Notes: a model not told the origin generated them from the sequence alone. Shown: positions 1 through 6,226, numbered from the stretch's first letter. The stretch is 11,460 nt of DNA from an uncultured Ruminococcus sp. (GCA_900545125.1 UQXS01000062.1:1-11460), one strand, 5' to 3'. Numbers and translations: made by a program.

Positions 1-368
1 CTGACCTGATGCAGCGAACCAATCACAAAATCAAGGCGTTCGTCCGATACAGCCAGCTTTGCCGCTTCAATGTCCTGAGAGATCTGACCGAGTTCGGTAC
101 CGCAGATAAGATTTATTCTGCTGCTGTATTTTTCCTTTAATTCTGTAACAGCTTCTACAGAACGCCGGAAATCGTCGGCATAGTTGAAATGGTCGAAAAG
201 ATCGGTATTATCATAGTTTTCTTTAGGATACCATGTGCTGCATTCGCAGTGATCGGTAATGGCATACGCCGCAAGATTGAGTTCAATTGCACGTTCGATC
301 ATTGCATTTATATCCGCTTCAGAGTCCATAGAATACTGAGTATGCGTGTGACAATCAATATATTTCAT
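1..368 (-). CDS. PHP-domain phosphoesterase, histidinol-phosphatase (HisJ/HisK-like), partial
   Basis: The N-terminal 122 residues are present; the gene runs off the left edge of the window. The start is ATG at 368-366, preceded on the minus strand by a GAAGGTG ribosome-binding site. The protein opens MKYIDCHTHTQYSMDS, the first metal-binding motif of PHP phosphoesterases (H7, H9). It continues with ITDH (D39, H40), CGTELG (E92) and GSLH (H120), which match the further PHP metal ligands in order. PHP proteins of this size class usually hydrolyse histidinol phosphate (histidine biosynthesis) using a two- or three-metal centre, in the cytoplasm. Generic PHP phosphoesterases share these motifs, so the substrate is inferred. 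The gene is divergent from the ACT-domain operon and has its own TG-extended promoter. Confidence 0.85.
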   Translation of the reverse strand, partial: MKYIDCHTHTQYSMDSEADINAMIERAIELNLAAYAITDHCECSTWYPKENYDNTDLFDHFNYADDFRRSVEAVTELKEKYSSRINLICGTELGQISQDIEAAKLAVSDERLDFVIGSLHQV

Positions 369-419
369 GTTTGCACCTTCCAATCAGAACCTTTGTAGGT
401 TTTCAAAAAAGATAATTCT

Positions 420-448
420 ATTATAACACATTTTTTTCTGACTTTCCA
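420..448 (-). promoter_or_regulatory. Promoter of the PHP phosphatase gene
   Basis: On the minus strand there is a TATAAT -10 box (425-420) with an upstream TG in extended position, and a TGGAAA -35 candidate (448-443) at a 17-nt spacing. It lies about 50 nt upstream of the ATG at 368 and drives leftward transcription. The -10 is perfect; the -35 matches 4 of 6 positions. Confidence 0.6.
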
Positions 449-486
449 CCCTTTTTAATGTAAAAAAATAAAATTATATCAGGTAC

Positions 487-515
487 TTTCTTTTTTCATA
501 ATTTTATGATATAAT
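487..515 (+). promoter_or_regulatory. Promoter of the ACT/UPF0210 operon (extended -10)
   Basis: TGA-TATAAT (507-515) is a perfect extended -10. The -35 region at about 487-492 is poor (TTTCTT at 17-nt spacing), so recognition probably depends on the extended -10 element. The predicted transcript start near 522 leaves a leader of about 45 nt before the ATG at 566, too short for a riboswitch. The surrounding 430-550 stretch is very AT-rich. Confidence 0.6.
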
Positions 516-565
516 GGATGTTATAGTCAATAATTACTTAATAAATCGTAAAAGGAGAAATAATT

Positions 566-835
566 ATGCGTGCAGTAGTAACTGTAATAGGTAAGGATAC
601 CGTAGGTATTCTCCATAAGGTAAGCGGAATTTGTTCTGAATTCAATGTAAATGTTATCGAGGTTACGCAGAGCGTGCTTCAGGATATGTTTGCAATGATA
701 ATGCTTGTGGATATATCCGCAATAAACAGGGATTTTTCAGAACTGGTCGACAGAATGAACAATCTCGGCAGCGAACTTGGTCTTTCTATCCATACACAGC
801 ATGAGGATATATTTAACTCCATGCATTCCGTGTGA
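566..835 (+). CDS. ACT-domain protein, UPF0237 family
   Basis: An 89-residue protein consisting of a single ACT domain. It opens MRAVVTVIGKDTVGILHKVS, where the GKDTVGIL turn between strand 1 and helix 1 is the usual ligand-binding loop of ACT domains. A second beta-alpha-beta half (about residues 42-80) follows, matching the beta-alpha-beta-beta-alpha-beta fold. ACT domains typically bind amino acids at dimer interfaces and regulate partner proteins. The start is fixed by AAAGGAG at 551-557, 8 nt before the ATG. The stop is followed after 26 nt by the UPF0210 gene. This two-gene pairing is conserved in many Firmicutes and some archaea, so the ACT protein is probably a sensor or partner for UPF0210. 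The ligand is unknown. Confidence 0.9.
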   Translation: MRAVVTVIGKDTVGILHKVSGICSEFNVNVIEVTQSVLQDMFAMIMLVDISAINRDFSELVDRMNNLGSELGLSIHTQHEDIFNSMHSV

Positions 836-861
836 GATGATACGGGAAAGGAAAACAGACA

Positions 862-2220
862 ATGCTTAATGTATATAATATACTCGAAACTATCCGTATG
901 ATACAGGATGAATGCCTGGATATACGTACCATCACTATGGGAATATCCCTCCTTGACTGCATTGATACCGACATCGACCGTGCCTGTGAAAAAGTTTACG
1001 AAAAGATCGTCAGCCGTGCAGAGAACCTTGTTCCCGTCGGACAGAAGATCGAAAAGGAATACGGTATTCCGATAATAAACAAGAGAATTTCCGTTACGCC
1101 TATTGCTATGCTTGCCGCAGCCTGTCCGGGACAGAACCCCGTTAAGTTTGCAAAGGCTCTCCAGAGAGCTGCCGATACCTGCGGCGTAAACTTCATCGGA
1201 GGATATTCGGCTCTTGTTCACAAAGGATTCAGTGCCGGAGACCGTGCGCTTATAGAGTCTATCCCCGAAGCTCTTGATGTTACACAGAATATCTGCTCAT
1301 CGGTCAATATCGGTTCTACAAAGTCTGGCATAAATATGGATGCCGTTAGTCTTATGGGAAAGATAGTCCGTGAATCGGCTGAAAGAACAGCCGACCGTGA
1401 CTGTATCGGCCCTGCAAAACTTGTTGTATTCTGCAACGCCGTTGAGGATAATCCGTTTATGGCAGGAGCTTTCCACGGCGTGGGCGAGCCTGACTGTGAA
1501 ATTCATGTAGGCGTTTCCGGCCCCGGAGTTGTACGTGCGGCGCTTGCCAAATATCCGGAAGCTTCTATTAACGAGCTTGCCGATATCATCAAAAAGACCG
1601 CTTTCAAGATAACCAGAATGGGACAGCTTGTGGGCGCAAGAGCATCCGAACTTCTCGGCGTACCATTTGGCATAGTTGATCTGTCACTTGCTCCCACTCC
1701 GGCTATCGGTGACAGTGTTGCCCATATACTTGAGGAAATGGGTCTGGAACAGTGCGGAACTCATGGTACGACCGCTTGTCTTGCAATGCTCAACGATGCG
1801 GTAAAGAAAGGCGGCGTTATGGCATCGTCGACTGTCGGAGGACTTTCCGGAGCATTCATTCCCGTATCTGAGGATGCAGGCATGATAGATGCTGCCGTTG
1901 CCGGAACTCTCAGCCTTGAAAAGCTTGAAGCAATGACGGCAGTCTGCTCGGTAGGACTCGATATGATAGTTGTTCCCGGAGACATAACTCCTGAAACCAT
2001 TGCTGCTATTATCGCAGATGAGGCAGCTATCGGCATGGTCAATTCCAAGACTACGGCTGTACGTCTCATTCCTGCCATCGGACGAAAAGAGGGGGAAACT
2101 CTTGAATTCGGCGGACTTCTGGGCAGCGGTCCTGTTATGCCGATAAAGGATAAATCGTCCGCTAAGTTTATCAGCCGTGGGGGAAGAATCCCTGCGCCCA
2201 TGCAGAGTCTGAAAAACTGA
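862..2220 (+). CDS. UPF0210 (DUF711) family protein, PFL-like fold
   Basis: A 452-residue cytoplasmic protein, full length for UPF0210. Recognisable family segments are the N-terminal ETIRMIQDECLDIRTITMGI, KRISVTPIAM (about residue 73), FIGGYSALVHKG (about 115), the glycine-rich VGVSGPGVVRAAL, and a C-terminal GGLLGSGPVMPI. Homologues have a fold likened to pyruvate formate-lyase/glycyl-radical enzymes. I see no obvious C-terminal glycyl-radical loop (RVxGY) and no activase gene nearby, so radical chemistry should not be assumed. The ribosome-binding site AAAGGA (847-852) lies 9 nt before the ATG. It sits between its usual ACT partner and a kinase-like gene that begins 1 nt after its stop. 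The biochemical function is not established to my knowledge. Confidence 0.92.
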   Translation: MLNVYNILETIRMIQDECLDIRTITMGISLLDCIDTDIDRACEKVYEKIVSRAENLVPVGQKIEKEYGIPIINKRISVTPIAMLAAACPGQNPVKFAKALQRAADTCGVNFIGGYSALVHKGFSAGDRALIESIPEALDVTQNICSSVNIGSTKSGINMDAVSLMGKIVRESAERTADRDCIGPAKLVVFCNAVEDNPFMAGAFHGVGEPDCEIHVGVSGPGVVRAALAKYPEASINELADIIKKTAFKITRMGQLVGARASELLGVPFGIVDLSLAPTPAIGDSVAHILEEMGLEQCGTHGTTACLAMLNDAVKKGGVMASSTVGGLSGAFIPVSEDAGMIDAAVAGTLSLEKLEAMTAVCSVGLDMIVVPGDITPETIAAIIADEAAIGMVNSKTTAVRLIPAIGRKEGETLEFGGLLGSGPVMPIKDKSSAKFISRGGRIPAPMQSLKN

Positions 2221-2221
2221 C

Positions 2222-3076
2222 ATGGAGATCGGTCGTATCGCTTCAATTTTCGGAATTGATGATCCTGCTGACATCAGAGAACTTAAAACAGGACATATCA
2301 ACCGGACATTTCTGCTGGAATGTCCGGACGAGAGATATATTCTGCAATCCCTGAACCGTGATATTTTCAGAAATCCGGAGATAATTGCAGAAAATACGGA
2401 TACGGTAATAAAGGCGTTTTCGGAAGCTCCGGACTGTGGAGTAAAAATACCGGATTTTCTGAGGTCTGACGGCAGGATATATACAGAAGTCTGCGGTGAA
2501 ACATGGCGTATGTACAGATATATCGAGCCGTCATGCGAATATTCGCCTTATCTTCACGGTTTTGCCGTCGGACGTTTTTTCAGGGTAATCAATTCGGGAA
2601 GTTTCAGACTGCAAGTTACACGAAAACTGCATAAAGCTGATTTTCCATTGCCAGTCAGGAACGTTCACGGCGATACAAAAGCTGATAATATAATTTTCGG
2701 GAAAATTCCGGCAGTAATTGACCTTGATACTGCATCAAGGGACTATGCCTTTGTTGATTTCGGCGATATGCTGCGTTCCGTGACAACCGTAGGTTTCGAT
2801 ATGCAGAAGATCTGCGAAGCTGCATCAGGCTTTGCGGAGGGTGCAGGAGATATTCTCATCCAGGAAGAGATCAATTCCCTTTATGAAGGAACACTGCTTA
2901 TTATCAAACAGCTTTGTGAAAGATATCTTGCCGGAAATAAAAATTTTCCCAATAAAACTCATGAGCAGTGCCTTGAACGCCATAGGCAGCTTTCTGAGCA
3001 GCTGCGGGATTTCCGCAAATACAAAAGTGACATTTCCTCTGCTATCCGGACAATCTTCGGAAAAGGCAGTCTTTGA
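2222..3076 (+). CDS. APH/choline-kinase-fold phosphotransferase, NahK-like, internally shortened
   Basis: 284 residues. The N-lobe carries TGHINRTFLLE and YILQSLNRDIF, typical of the N-acetylhexosamine 1-kinase (NahK, often misannotated as mucin desulfatase) branch. The central GETWRMYRYIEPS also fits that branch. The catalytic loop is VHGDTKADN (HGDxxxxN) and the metal-binding segment is VIDLDTASRDYAFVDFGD. NahK phosphorylates N-acetylglucosamine or N-acetylgalactosamine at C1; the substrate here is unproven. Family members are usually near 350-370 residues. The roughly 80-90-residue helical linker expected between the MYRYIE region and the HGD loop is only about 50 residues here, which suggests an in-frame deletion while the catalytic residues remain. 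The ATG follows the UPF0210 stop by 1 nt with only a weak ribosome-binding site, implying translational coupling. Confidence 0.82.
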   Translation: MEIGRIASIFGIDDPADIRELKTGHINRTFLLECPDERYILQSLNRDIFRNPEIIAENTDTVIKAFSEAPDCGVKIPDFLRSDGRIYTEVCGETWRMYRYIEPSCEYSPYLHGFAVGRFFRVINSGSFRLQVTRKLHKADFPLPVRNVHGDTKADNIIFGKIPAVIDLDTASRDYAFVDFGDMLRSVTTVGFDMQKICEAASGFAEGAGDILIQEEINSLYEGTLLIIKQLCERYLAGNKNFPNKTHEQCLERHRQLSEQLRDFRKYKSDISSAIRTIFGKGSL

Positions 3077-3086
3077 ATATAATGAT

Positions 3087-3113
3087 AAGGGAAAGGAGCT
3101 TTCTTTTCCTTTT
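3087..3113 (+). terminator. Weak hairpin with U-rich tail between the kinase and DUF11 genes
   Basis: GGGAAAGG (3089-3096) pairs with CTTTTCCT (3103-3110) around a 6-nt loop. The stem can extend by A-U pairs to 3087/3112 and includes two G-U pairs. A T-rich stretch (TTTTGATTTTG) follows. It sits between the kinase stop and the DUF11 ribosome-binding site. It may be an attenuating or partial terminator, or an mRNA-stability element; it is weaker than the other terminators in the window. Confidence 0.35.
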
Positions 3114-3147
3114 GATTTTGTCAATTATTGCCTATGGAGGAATTATT

Positions 3148-4008
3148 ATGGCAACTTTCTATAATCAGGCTACACTGTCTTATAACGGTAATGTAGCAAG
3201 TTCAAATATTACGGCTGGAGAGATACTTGAAAGTCTCACAGCAACAAAAACTCCTGTGAACGGCACTTATGCTGCCGGCAGAGATAACTCGTATGTTATC
3301 AATATCGTAAACAACAGCTCCACGAGCTATAATAACGTGACTGTTACCGATGATCTTGGAGAATATACTTTTGGAGATCCCGGTACAGCTGTTGTTCCTT
3401 TGACCTATTTAACAGGAACTGCAAGATATTTTGTAAATGGTGTGCCGCAGAGCGCACCTACTGTTACTTCGGAAAATCCGCTTACGATTACCGGAATCAG
3501 CGTTCCGGCAGGCGGAAATGCTTCAATAGTATATTCTGCTGCTGCCAACAGATTTGCACCTCTTGGTGAGGATGCTGCTATCACCAATACAGCAACGGTG
3601 AGCGGTGCAGGATTTACAGATATCACCGCAGCAGCCGATACTGCACCGGAAAGTGCTCCGGTTCTGGCAATAAGCAAGTCTCTCAGTCCTGCGGCTGTTG
3701 AGGAAAACGGAAGAGTGACTTACACGTTTACTCTCCAGAACAGTGGCAGCATCGAGGCAGTTGCCACTGATAACATTATTTTCAGCGATACTTTCAATCC
3801 GGCTCTCAGTAATCTTACGGCAGAATTTAACGGTACTCCGTGGACTGCCAATACGAATTACAGCTATTCTGAAACAACCGGAGAATTCACATCCCTTGCC
3901 GGACAGATTACCGTTCCTCCTGCTTCTTTTGAGCAGGATCCAACAACGGGTGCATGGTCTGTACAGCCGGGCGTAAGTACTCTTGTTATCTCGGGAAATA
4001 TAGGATAA
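3148..4008 (+). CDS. DUF11-type repeat protein (beta-sandwich modules), no classical anchor
   Basis: 286 residues from ATG 3148, chosen because GGAGG (3136-3140) lies 7 nt upstream. It opens MATFYNQATLSYNGNVASSN. The first module (about residues 25-165) contains NVTVTDDLGEYTFG and a conserved ITGISVPAGGNASIVY-type strand. The second (about 170-285) contains ISKSLSPAAVEENGRVTYTF, a SDTFNP turn and a terminal VSTLVISG strand. These are DUF11 / conserved-repeat features usually found in bacterial surface proteins. The protein has no cysteine, is rich in T, S, N and A, has no LPXTG motif and no C-terminal membrane segment. From this start it also lacks a signal peptide. In-frame codons upstream to ATG 3082 would add a hydrophobic leader, but that start lacks a good ribosome-binding site. 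Its role is unknown; a structural or surface-associated function is inferred from the family. Confidence 0.8.
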   Translation: MATFYNQATLSYNGNVASSNITAGEILESLTATKTPVNGTYAAGRDNSYVINIVNNSSTSYNNVTVTDDLGEYTFGDPGTAVVPLTYLTGTARYFVNGVPQSAPTVTSENPLTITGISVPAGGNASIVYSAAANRFAPLGEDAAITNTATVSGAGFTDITAAADTAPESAPVLAISKSLSPAAVEENGRVTYTFTLQNSGSIEAVATDNIIFSDTFNPALSNLTAEFNGTPWTANTNYSYSETTGEFTSLAGQITVPPASFEQDPTTGAWSVQPGVSTLVISGNIG

Positions 4009-4014
4009 AAATCT

Positions 4015-4049
4015 GCCGCACAGAGCTGTTGGTTCTGTGCGGCGTTTTT
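4015..4049 (+). terminator. Strong bidirectional rho-independent terminator
   Basis: A perfect 10-bp stem, GCCGCACAGA (4015-4024) with TCTGTGCGGC (4034-4043), has a 9-nt loop and is followed by five T (4045-4049). It starts 6 nt after the DUF11 stop. Five A at 4007-4011 on the other side give a matching U-tract on the minus strand, so it also terminates the convergent 61-aa gene, whose stop is at 4051. Confidence 0.9.
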
Positions 4050-4050
4050 G

Positions 4051-4236
4051 CTAATCCCGGATATAGGCTTCCGGATGCGGCAGGAACGGATAAAGTTCCT
4101 CGTAGGAATTTATATCACTGTGGTTTTCTGGTCCGGTGGGGATAAGTCCCGTCATATCCCCCCATGAGGCAGGTGGACAGACATATTCAAGATCATTTTT
4201 ATCCGGTTCGGGAACCGGAATTTTTTTATTATCCAT
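4051..4236 (-). CDS. Small proline- and acid-rich protein of unknown function (61 aa)
   Basis: I do not recognise this family. The 61 residues begin MDNKKIPVPEPDKNDLEY and include CPPASWGDMTGLIPTGP and a C-terminal SYEELYPFLPHPEAYIRD. There are ten prolines, about twelve acidic residues, one cysteine, and no signal peptide or membrane segment. It is probably real: GGGAG lies 8 nt before the ATG on the minus strand, the composition is unlike a random shadow frame, and its stop abuts a bidirectional terminator that would serve it. No long gene overlaps it. It converges on the DUF11 gene, and upstream it is divergent from the DUF1292 gene. No confident promoter was found; a CATAAT box at 4261-4256 is the best -10 candidate but lacks a clear -35. 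Its aromatic, proline-rich tail could be a protein-binding motif; this is speculation. Confidence 0.65.
   Translation of the reverse strand: MDNKKIPVPEPDKNDLEYVCPPASWGDMTGLIPTGPENHSDINSYEELYPFLPHPEAYIRD
4202..4227 (+). terminator. Terminator-like hairpin inside the start of the 61-aa gene, facing plus
   Basis: TCCGGTT (4202-4208) pairs with AACCGGA (4213-4219) around a CGGG loop. An A and seven T (4221-4227) follow on the plus strand. On the minus strand the same bases encode residues 4-12 of the 61-aa protein. In the plus direction it could act as a backup stop for read-through from the DUF11 operon, insulating the DUF1292 promoter. Confidence 0.45.
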
Positions 4237-4290
4237 TTAATCATCTCCCACAGATATTATGTCCGCACCGCAAAAAAATATTATGGATAC

Positions 4291-4319
4291 TTGATTTTTT
4301 TAAAATAATATGGTAAAAT
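4291..4319 (+). promoter_or_regulatory. Promoter of the DUF1292 gene (extended -10)
   Basis: TTGATT (4291-4296), a 17-nt spacer, and TAAAAT (4314-4319) preceded by TGG, an extended -10. The predicted start near 4326 leaves a leader of about 26 nt. The perfect TATAAT at 4328-4333 is a poorer choice because it would place the start inside the ribosome-binding site. Confidence 0.6.
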
Positions 4320-4351
4320 TATTACAGTATAATTTGCGGAGGTGCATCTAC

Positions 4352-4651
4352 ATGAGCGAAAATATGGATAAAAATTTTGAATCGGATGAAGAAATGGAAG
4401 ATAACGGCAGTTTTATCACACTTACTGACGATAACGGCGAGGATATTTCATTTGAAGTTCTCGATGTGATCGACTACAAGGAGCGTGAGTTTGCGGTTCT
4501 TCTGCCTTTTGAGGATACGGAAGAGGAAGTTGTTATTCTTGAAGTCATTCCGGGTGAGGATGAGGAGACGGACGATTTTATTTCCGTTGAAGATGATGAG
4601 ATCCTGAATGAAGTTTTTGAAGAATTCTTGAAGAGATGTGAAGAGGAGTAA
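4352..4651 (+). CDS. DUF1292 family protein (UPF0473, YrzB-like)
   Basis: 99 residues from ATG 4352, fixed by GGAGGTG (4338-4344) 7 nt upstream; an in-frame ATG at 4310 lies upstream of the predicted transcript start and is not used. The protein is extremely acidic. It carries the DUF1292 core FITLTDDNGEDISFEVLDVIDYKEREFAVLLP (about residues 21-52), a strand EEVVILEVIPGEDE, and a C-terminal helix ILNEVFEEFLKRCEEE. In many Firmicutes this family is encoded beside ruvX (yqgF) and the UPF0297 gene ireB. Here it stands alone as a single-gene unit with its own promoter and terminator. Function unknown; cytoplasmic. Confidence 0.88.
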   Translation: MSENMDKNFESDEEMEDNGSFITLTDDNGEDISFEVLDVIDYKEREFAVLLPFEDTEEEVVILEVIPGEDEETDDFISVEDDEILNEVFEEFLKRCEEE

Positions 4652-4669
4652 GGTCTCATACAAAAGAAA

Positions 4670-4702
4670 CTGCTGTATCAGCAATGATACAGCAGCTTTT
4701 TT
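4670..4702 (+). terminator. Bidirectional terminator with GCAA tetraloop, shared by DUF1292 and gdhA
   Basis: A perfect 11-bp stem, CTGCTGTATCA (4670-4680) with TGATACAGCAG (4685-4695), is closed by a GCAA (GNRA-type) loop. A C and six T (4697-4702) follow. The A-rich flank at 4662-4669 gives a TTTCTTTT tract on the minus strand, so the same hairpin ends gdhA, whose stop is at 4718. On the minus strand the loop reads TTGC. Confidence 0.92.
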
Positions 4703-4717
4703 ATATGTTTAATTTAA

Positions 4718-6070
4718 TCAAACACAACCCTGAGCCTTCATTGCCTCAGCAACCTTGAGGAAGCCTGCAATATTAGCACCAGCCATGTAGTTGCCTTCAA
4801 GACCATACTCCTTAGCAGCTTCGTCACATGACTTGAAGATGCTCTTCATAATGCCGTGGAGCTTAGCGTCAACTTCTTCAAATGTCCATGAGAGTCTTTC
4901 ACTGTTCTGGCTCATTTCAAGACCGGATGTAGCAACACCGCCGGCATTTGCAGCCTTAGCAGGACCGTAGAGAATACCGTTTGCAAGATATGTTTCGATA
5001 GCTTCGGGAGTTGAAGGCATATTAGCACCCTCAGAAACTACCTTACAGCCGTTCTTTACGAGAAGAGCAGCGCTCTCGCCGTTGATCTCATTCTGTGTAG
5101 CGCAAGGAAGTGCAATATCACAGGGAACACTCCAGATACCACTGCATCCTTCTGTGTAAGTAACGTTCTTATGTGAAGTTCTTTCAGCGTACTCCTTGAT
5201 ACGTCCACGCTCAACCTCTTTGATCTGCTTAACAAGATCAAGTTCGATTCCGTCAGGATCAACGATATATCCGTTGGAATCGGAAAGGGTAATAACCTTT
5301 GCACCGAGTTCTGTAGCCTTCTGTGTAGCATAGATAGCAACGTTTCCTGAACCGGAGATAACTACCTTCTTGTCCTCGAAGCTCATACCGTTAGCCTTGA
5401 GCATTTCGTTTGTGAAGTAGCAGAGACCGTAACCTGTAGCCTCTGTTCTTGTGAGAGATCCGCCGTAAGTAAGTCCCTTGCCTGTAAGAACGCCTGTGAA
5501 CTCGTTGCGGAGTCTCTTGTACTGACCGAACATAAAGCCGATTTCACGTCCGCCTGTACCGATATCGCCAGCAGGAACGTCTGTATCAGCACCGATGTGC
5601 TTGCAGAGTTCTGTCATAAAGCTCTGGCAGAAACGCATAACTTCTCCGTCGCTCTTGCCCTTGGGATCAAAGTCTGAACCGCCCTTGCCGCCGCCCATAG
5701 GCAGTGTTGTAAGGCTGTTCTTGAAGATCTGCTCAAATCCGAGGAACTTGATAATTCCGAGGTATACTGATGGGTGAAGTCTGATACCGCCCTTATAAGG
5801 TCCGATAGCTGAGTTGAACTGAACTCTGAAACCACGGTTTACCTGAACCTTGCCGTTGTCGTCAACCCAGGGAACACGGAATATGATCTGTCTCTCAGGC
5901 TCAACGATTCTCTCGAATACGCCTGCTTCTACGAGATCGGGTCTTCTTTCTGCTACAGGCTGGAGGGATTCAAAAACCTCTGTTACTGCCTGGATGAATT
6001 CAGGTTCGCCTGCGTTTCTTTTTTTAACTGTTTCTAAAAGATCGATAAGATACTGATTTTTTAACGCCAT
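4718..6070 (-). CDS. gdhA: Glutamate dehydrogenase, hexameric, probably NADP-dependent
   Basis: 450 residues, full length for the bacterial hexameric (small-subunit) family. It interconverts 2-oxoglutarate plus ammonium and glutamate, and in anaerobic Clostridia is a main ammonium-assimilating enzyme in the cytoplasm. Key residues are visible: K93 (GPYKGGIR), K117 (FKNSL), catalytic K129 (PMGGGKGGSDFD) and D169 (PAGDIGTGGREIG). They align at a constant +4 offset with K89, K113, K125 and D165 of the Clostridium symbiosum enzyme. The nucleotide fold starts at GSGNVA (240-245). The TLSDSNG segment after the second strand resembles NADP-preferring enzymes such as that of E. coli, an inference. 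The ribosome-binding site AAAGGAGG lies 10 nt before the ATG. It is monocistronic, with a strong promoter and a leader palindrome suggesting regulation. Confidence 0.97.
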   Translation of the reverse strand: MALKNQYLIDLLETVKKRNAGEPEFIQAVTEVFESLQPVAERRPDLVEAGVFERIVEPERQIIFRVPWVDDNGKVQVNRGFRVQFNSAIGPYKGGIRLHPSVYLGIIKFLGFEQIFKNSLTTLPMGGGKGGSDFDPKGKSDGEVMRFCQSFMTELCKHIGADTDVPAGDIGTGGREIGFMFGQYKRLRNEFTGVLTGKGLTYGGSLTRTEATGYGLCYFTNEMLKANGMSFEDKKVVISGSGNVAIYATQKATELGAKVITLSDSNGYIVDPDGIELDLVKQIKEVERGRIKEYAERTSHKNVTYTEGCSGIWSVPCDIALPCATQNEINGESAALLVKNGCKVVSEGANMPSTPEAIETYLANGILYGPAKAANAGGVATSGLEMSQNSERLSWTFEEVDAKLHGIMKSIFKSCDEAAKEYGLEGNYMAGANIAGFLKVAEAMKAQGCV

Positions 6071-6096
6071 TGTTAAAAAACCTCCTTTAATAAATT

Positions 6097-6108
6097 CTGC
6101 ATATGCAG
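6097..6108. promoter_or_regulatory. 12-bp palindrome in the gdhA leader, possible operator
   Basis: CTGCATATGCAG is a perfect 12-bp palindrome. It lies just downstream of the gdhA transcript start predicted near 6113 (about +5 to +16) and upstream of the ribosome-binding site. The position suits a repressor site. The regulator is unknown and a chance palindrome is possible. Confidence 0.4.
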
Positions 6109-6119
6109 TTCATAAAAAA

Positions 6120-6148
6120 ATTATATCACTCTGCGGCAAAAATTTCAA
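6120..6148 (-). promoter_or_regulatory. Strong gdhA promoter
   Basis: On the minus strand: TTGAAA (6148-6143), a 17-nt spacer, and TATAAT (6125-6120) preceded by TGA, an extended -10. This is the closest match to consensus in the window and fits high expression of gdhA. The transcript start is predicted near 6113. Confidence 0.8.
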
Positions 6149-6167
6149 GACTTTATTCCGGTAAATT

Positions 6168-6212
6168 TAAAAAATCGGATATATTCGTGACTTTCTACAA
6201 ATATATCCGATT
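6168..6212 (-). terminator. Terminator of the valS-SDR-folC operon
   Basis: AATCGGATATATT (6173-6185) and AATATATCCGATT (6200-6212) form a 13-bp perfect stem with a 14-nt loop. On the minus strand it is followed by a run of T (6174-6169) and further AT-rich sequence. It lies 15 nt after the folC stop and just upstream of the gdhA promoter, so it separates the two units. Confidence 0.85.
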
Positions 6213-6226
6213 ATAGCAGCAACTTT

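Noticed and set aside
679..1221. 180-aa open frame on the minus strand
   Set aside because: Antisense to the ACT and UPF0210 genes, which are both clearly real; no supporting motif.
862..2220. Reading UPF0210 as a glycyl-radical enzyme
   Set aside because: No RVxGY-type radical loop and no activase gene in the window; only the fold resemblance is known for the family.
1684..2301. 205-aa open frame on the minus strand
   Set aside because: It lies wholly opposite UPF0210 and the kinase start, has no ribosome-binding site or recognisable domain, and has a low-complexity, shadow-like composition.
4328..4333. Perfect TATAAT upstream of the DUF1292 gene
   Set aside because: It would start transcription inside the ribosome-binding site; the TG-extended TAAAAT with a 17-nt-spaced TTGATT fits better.
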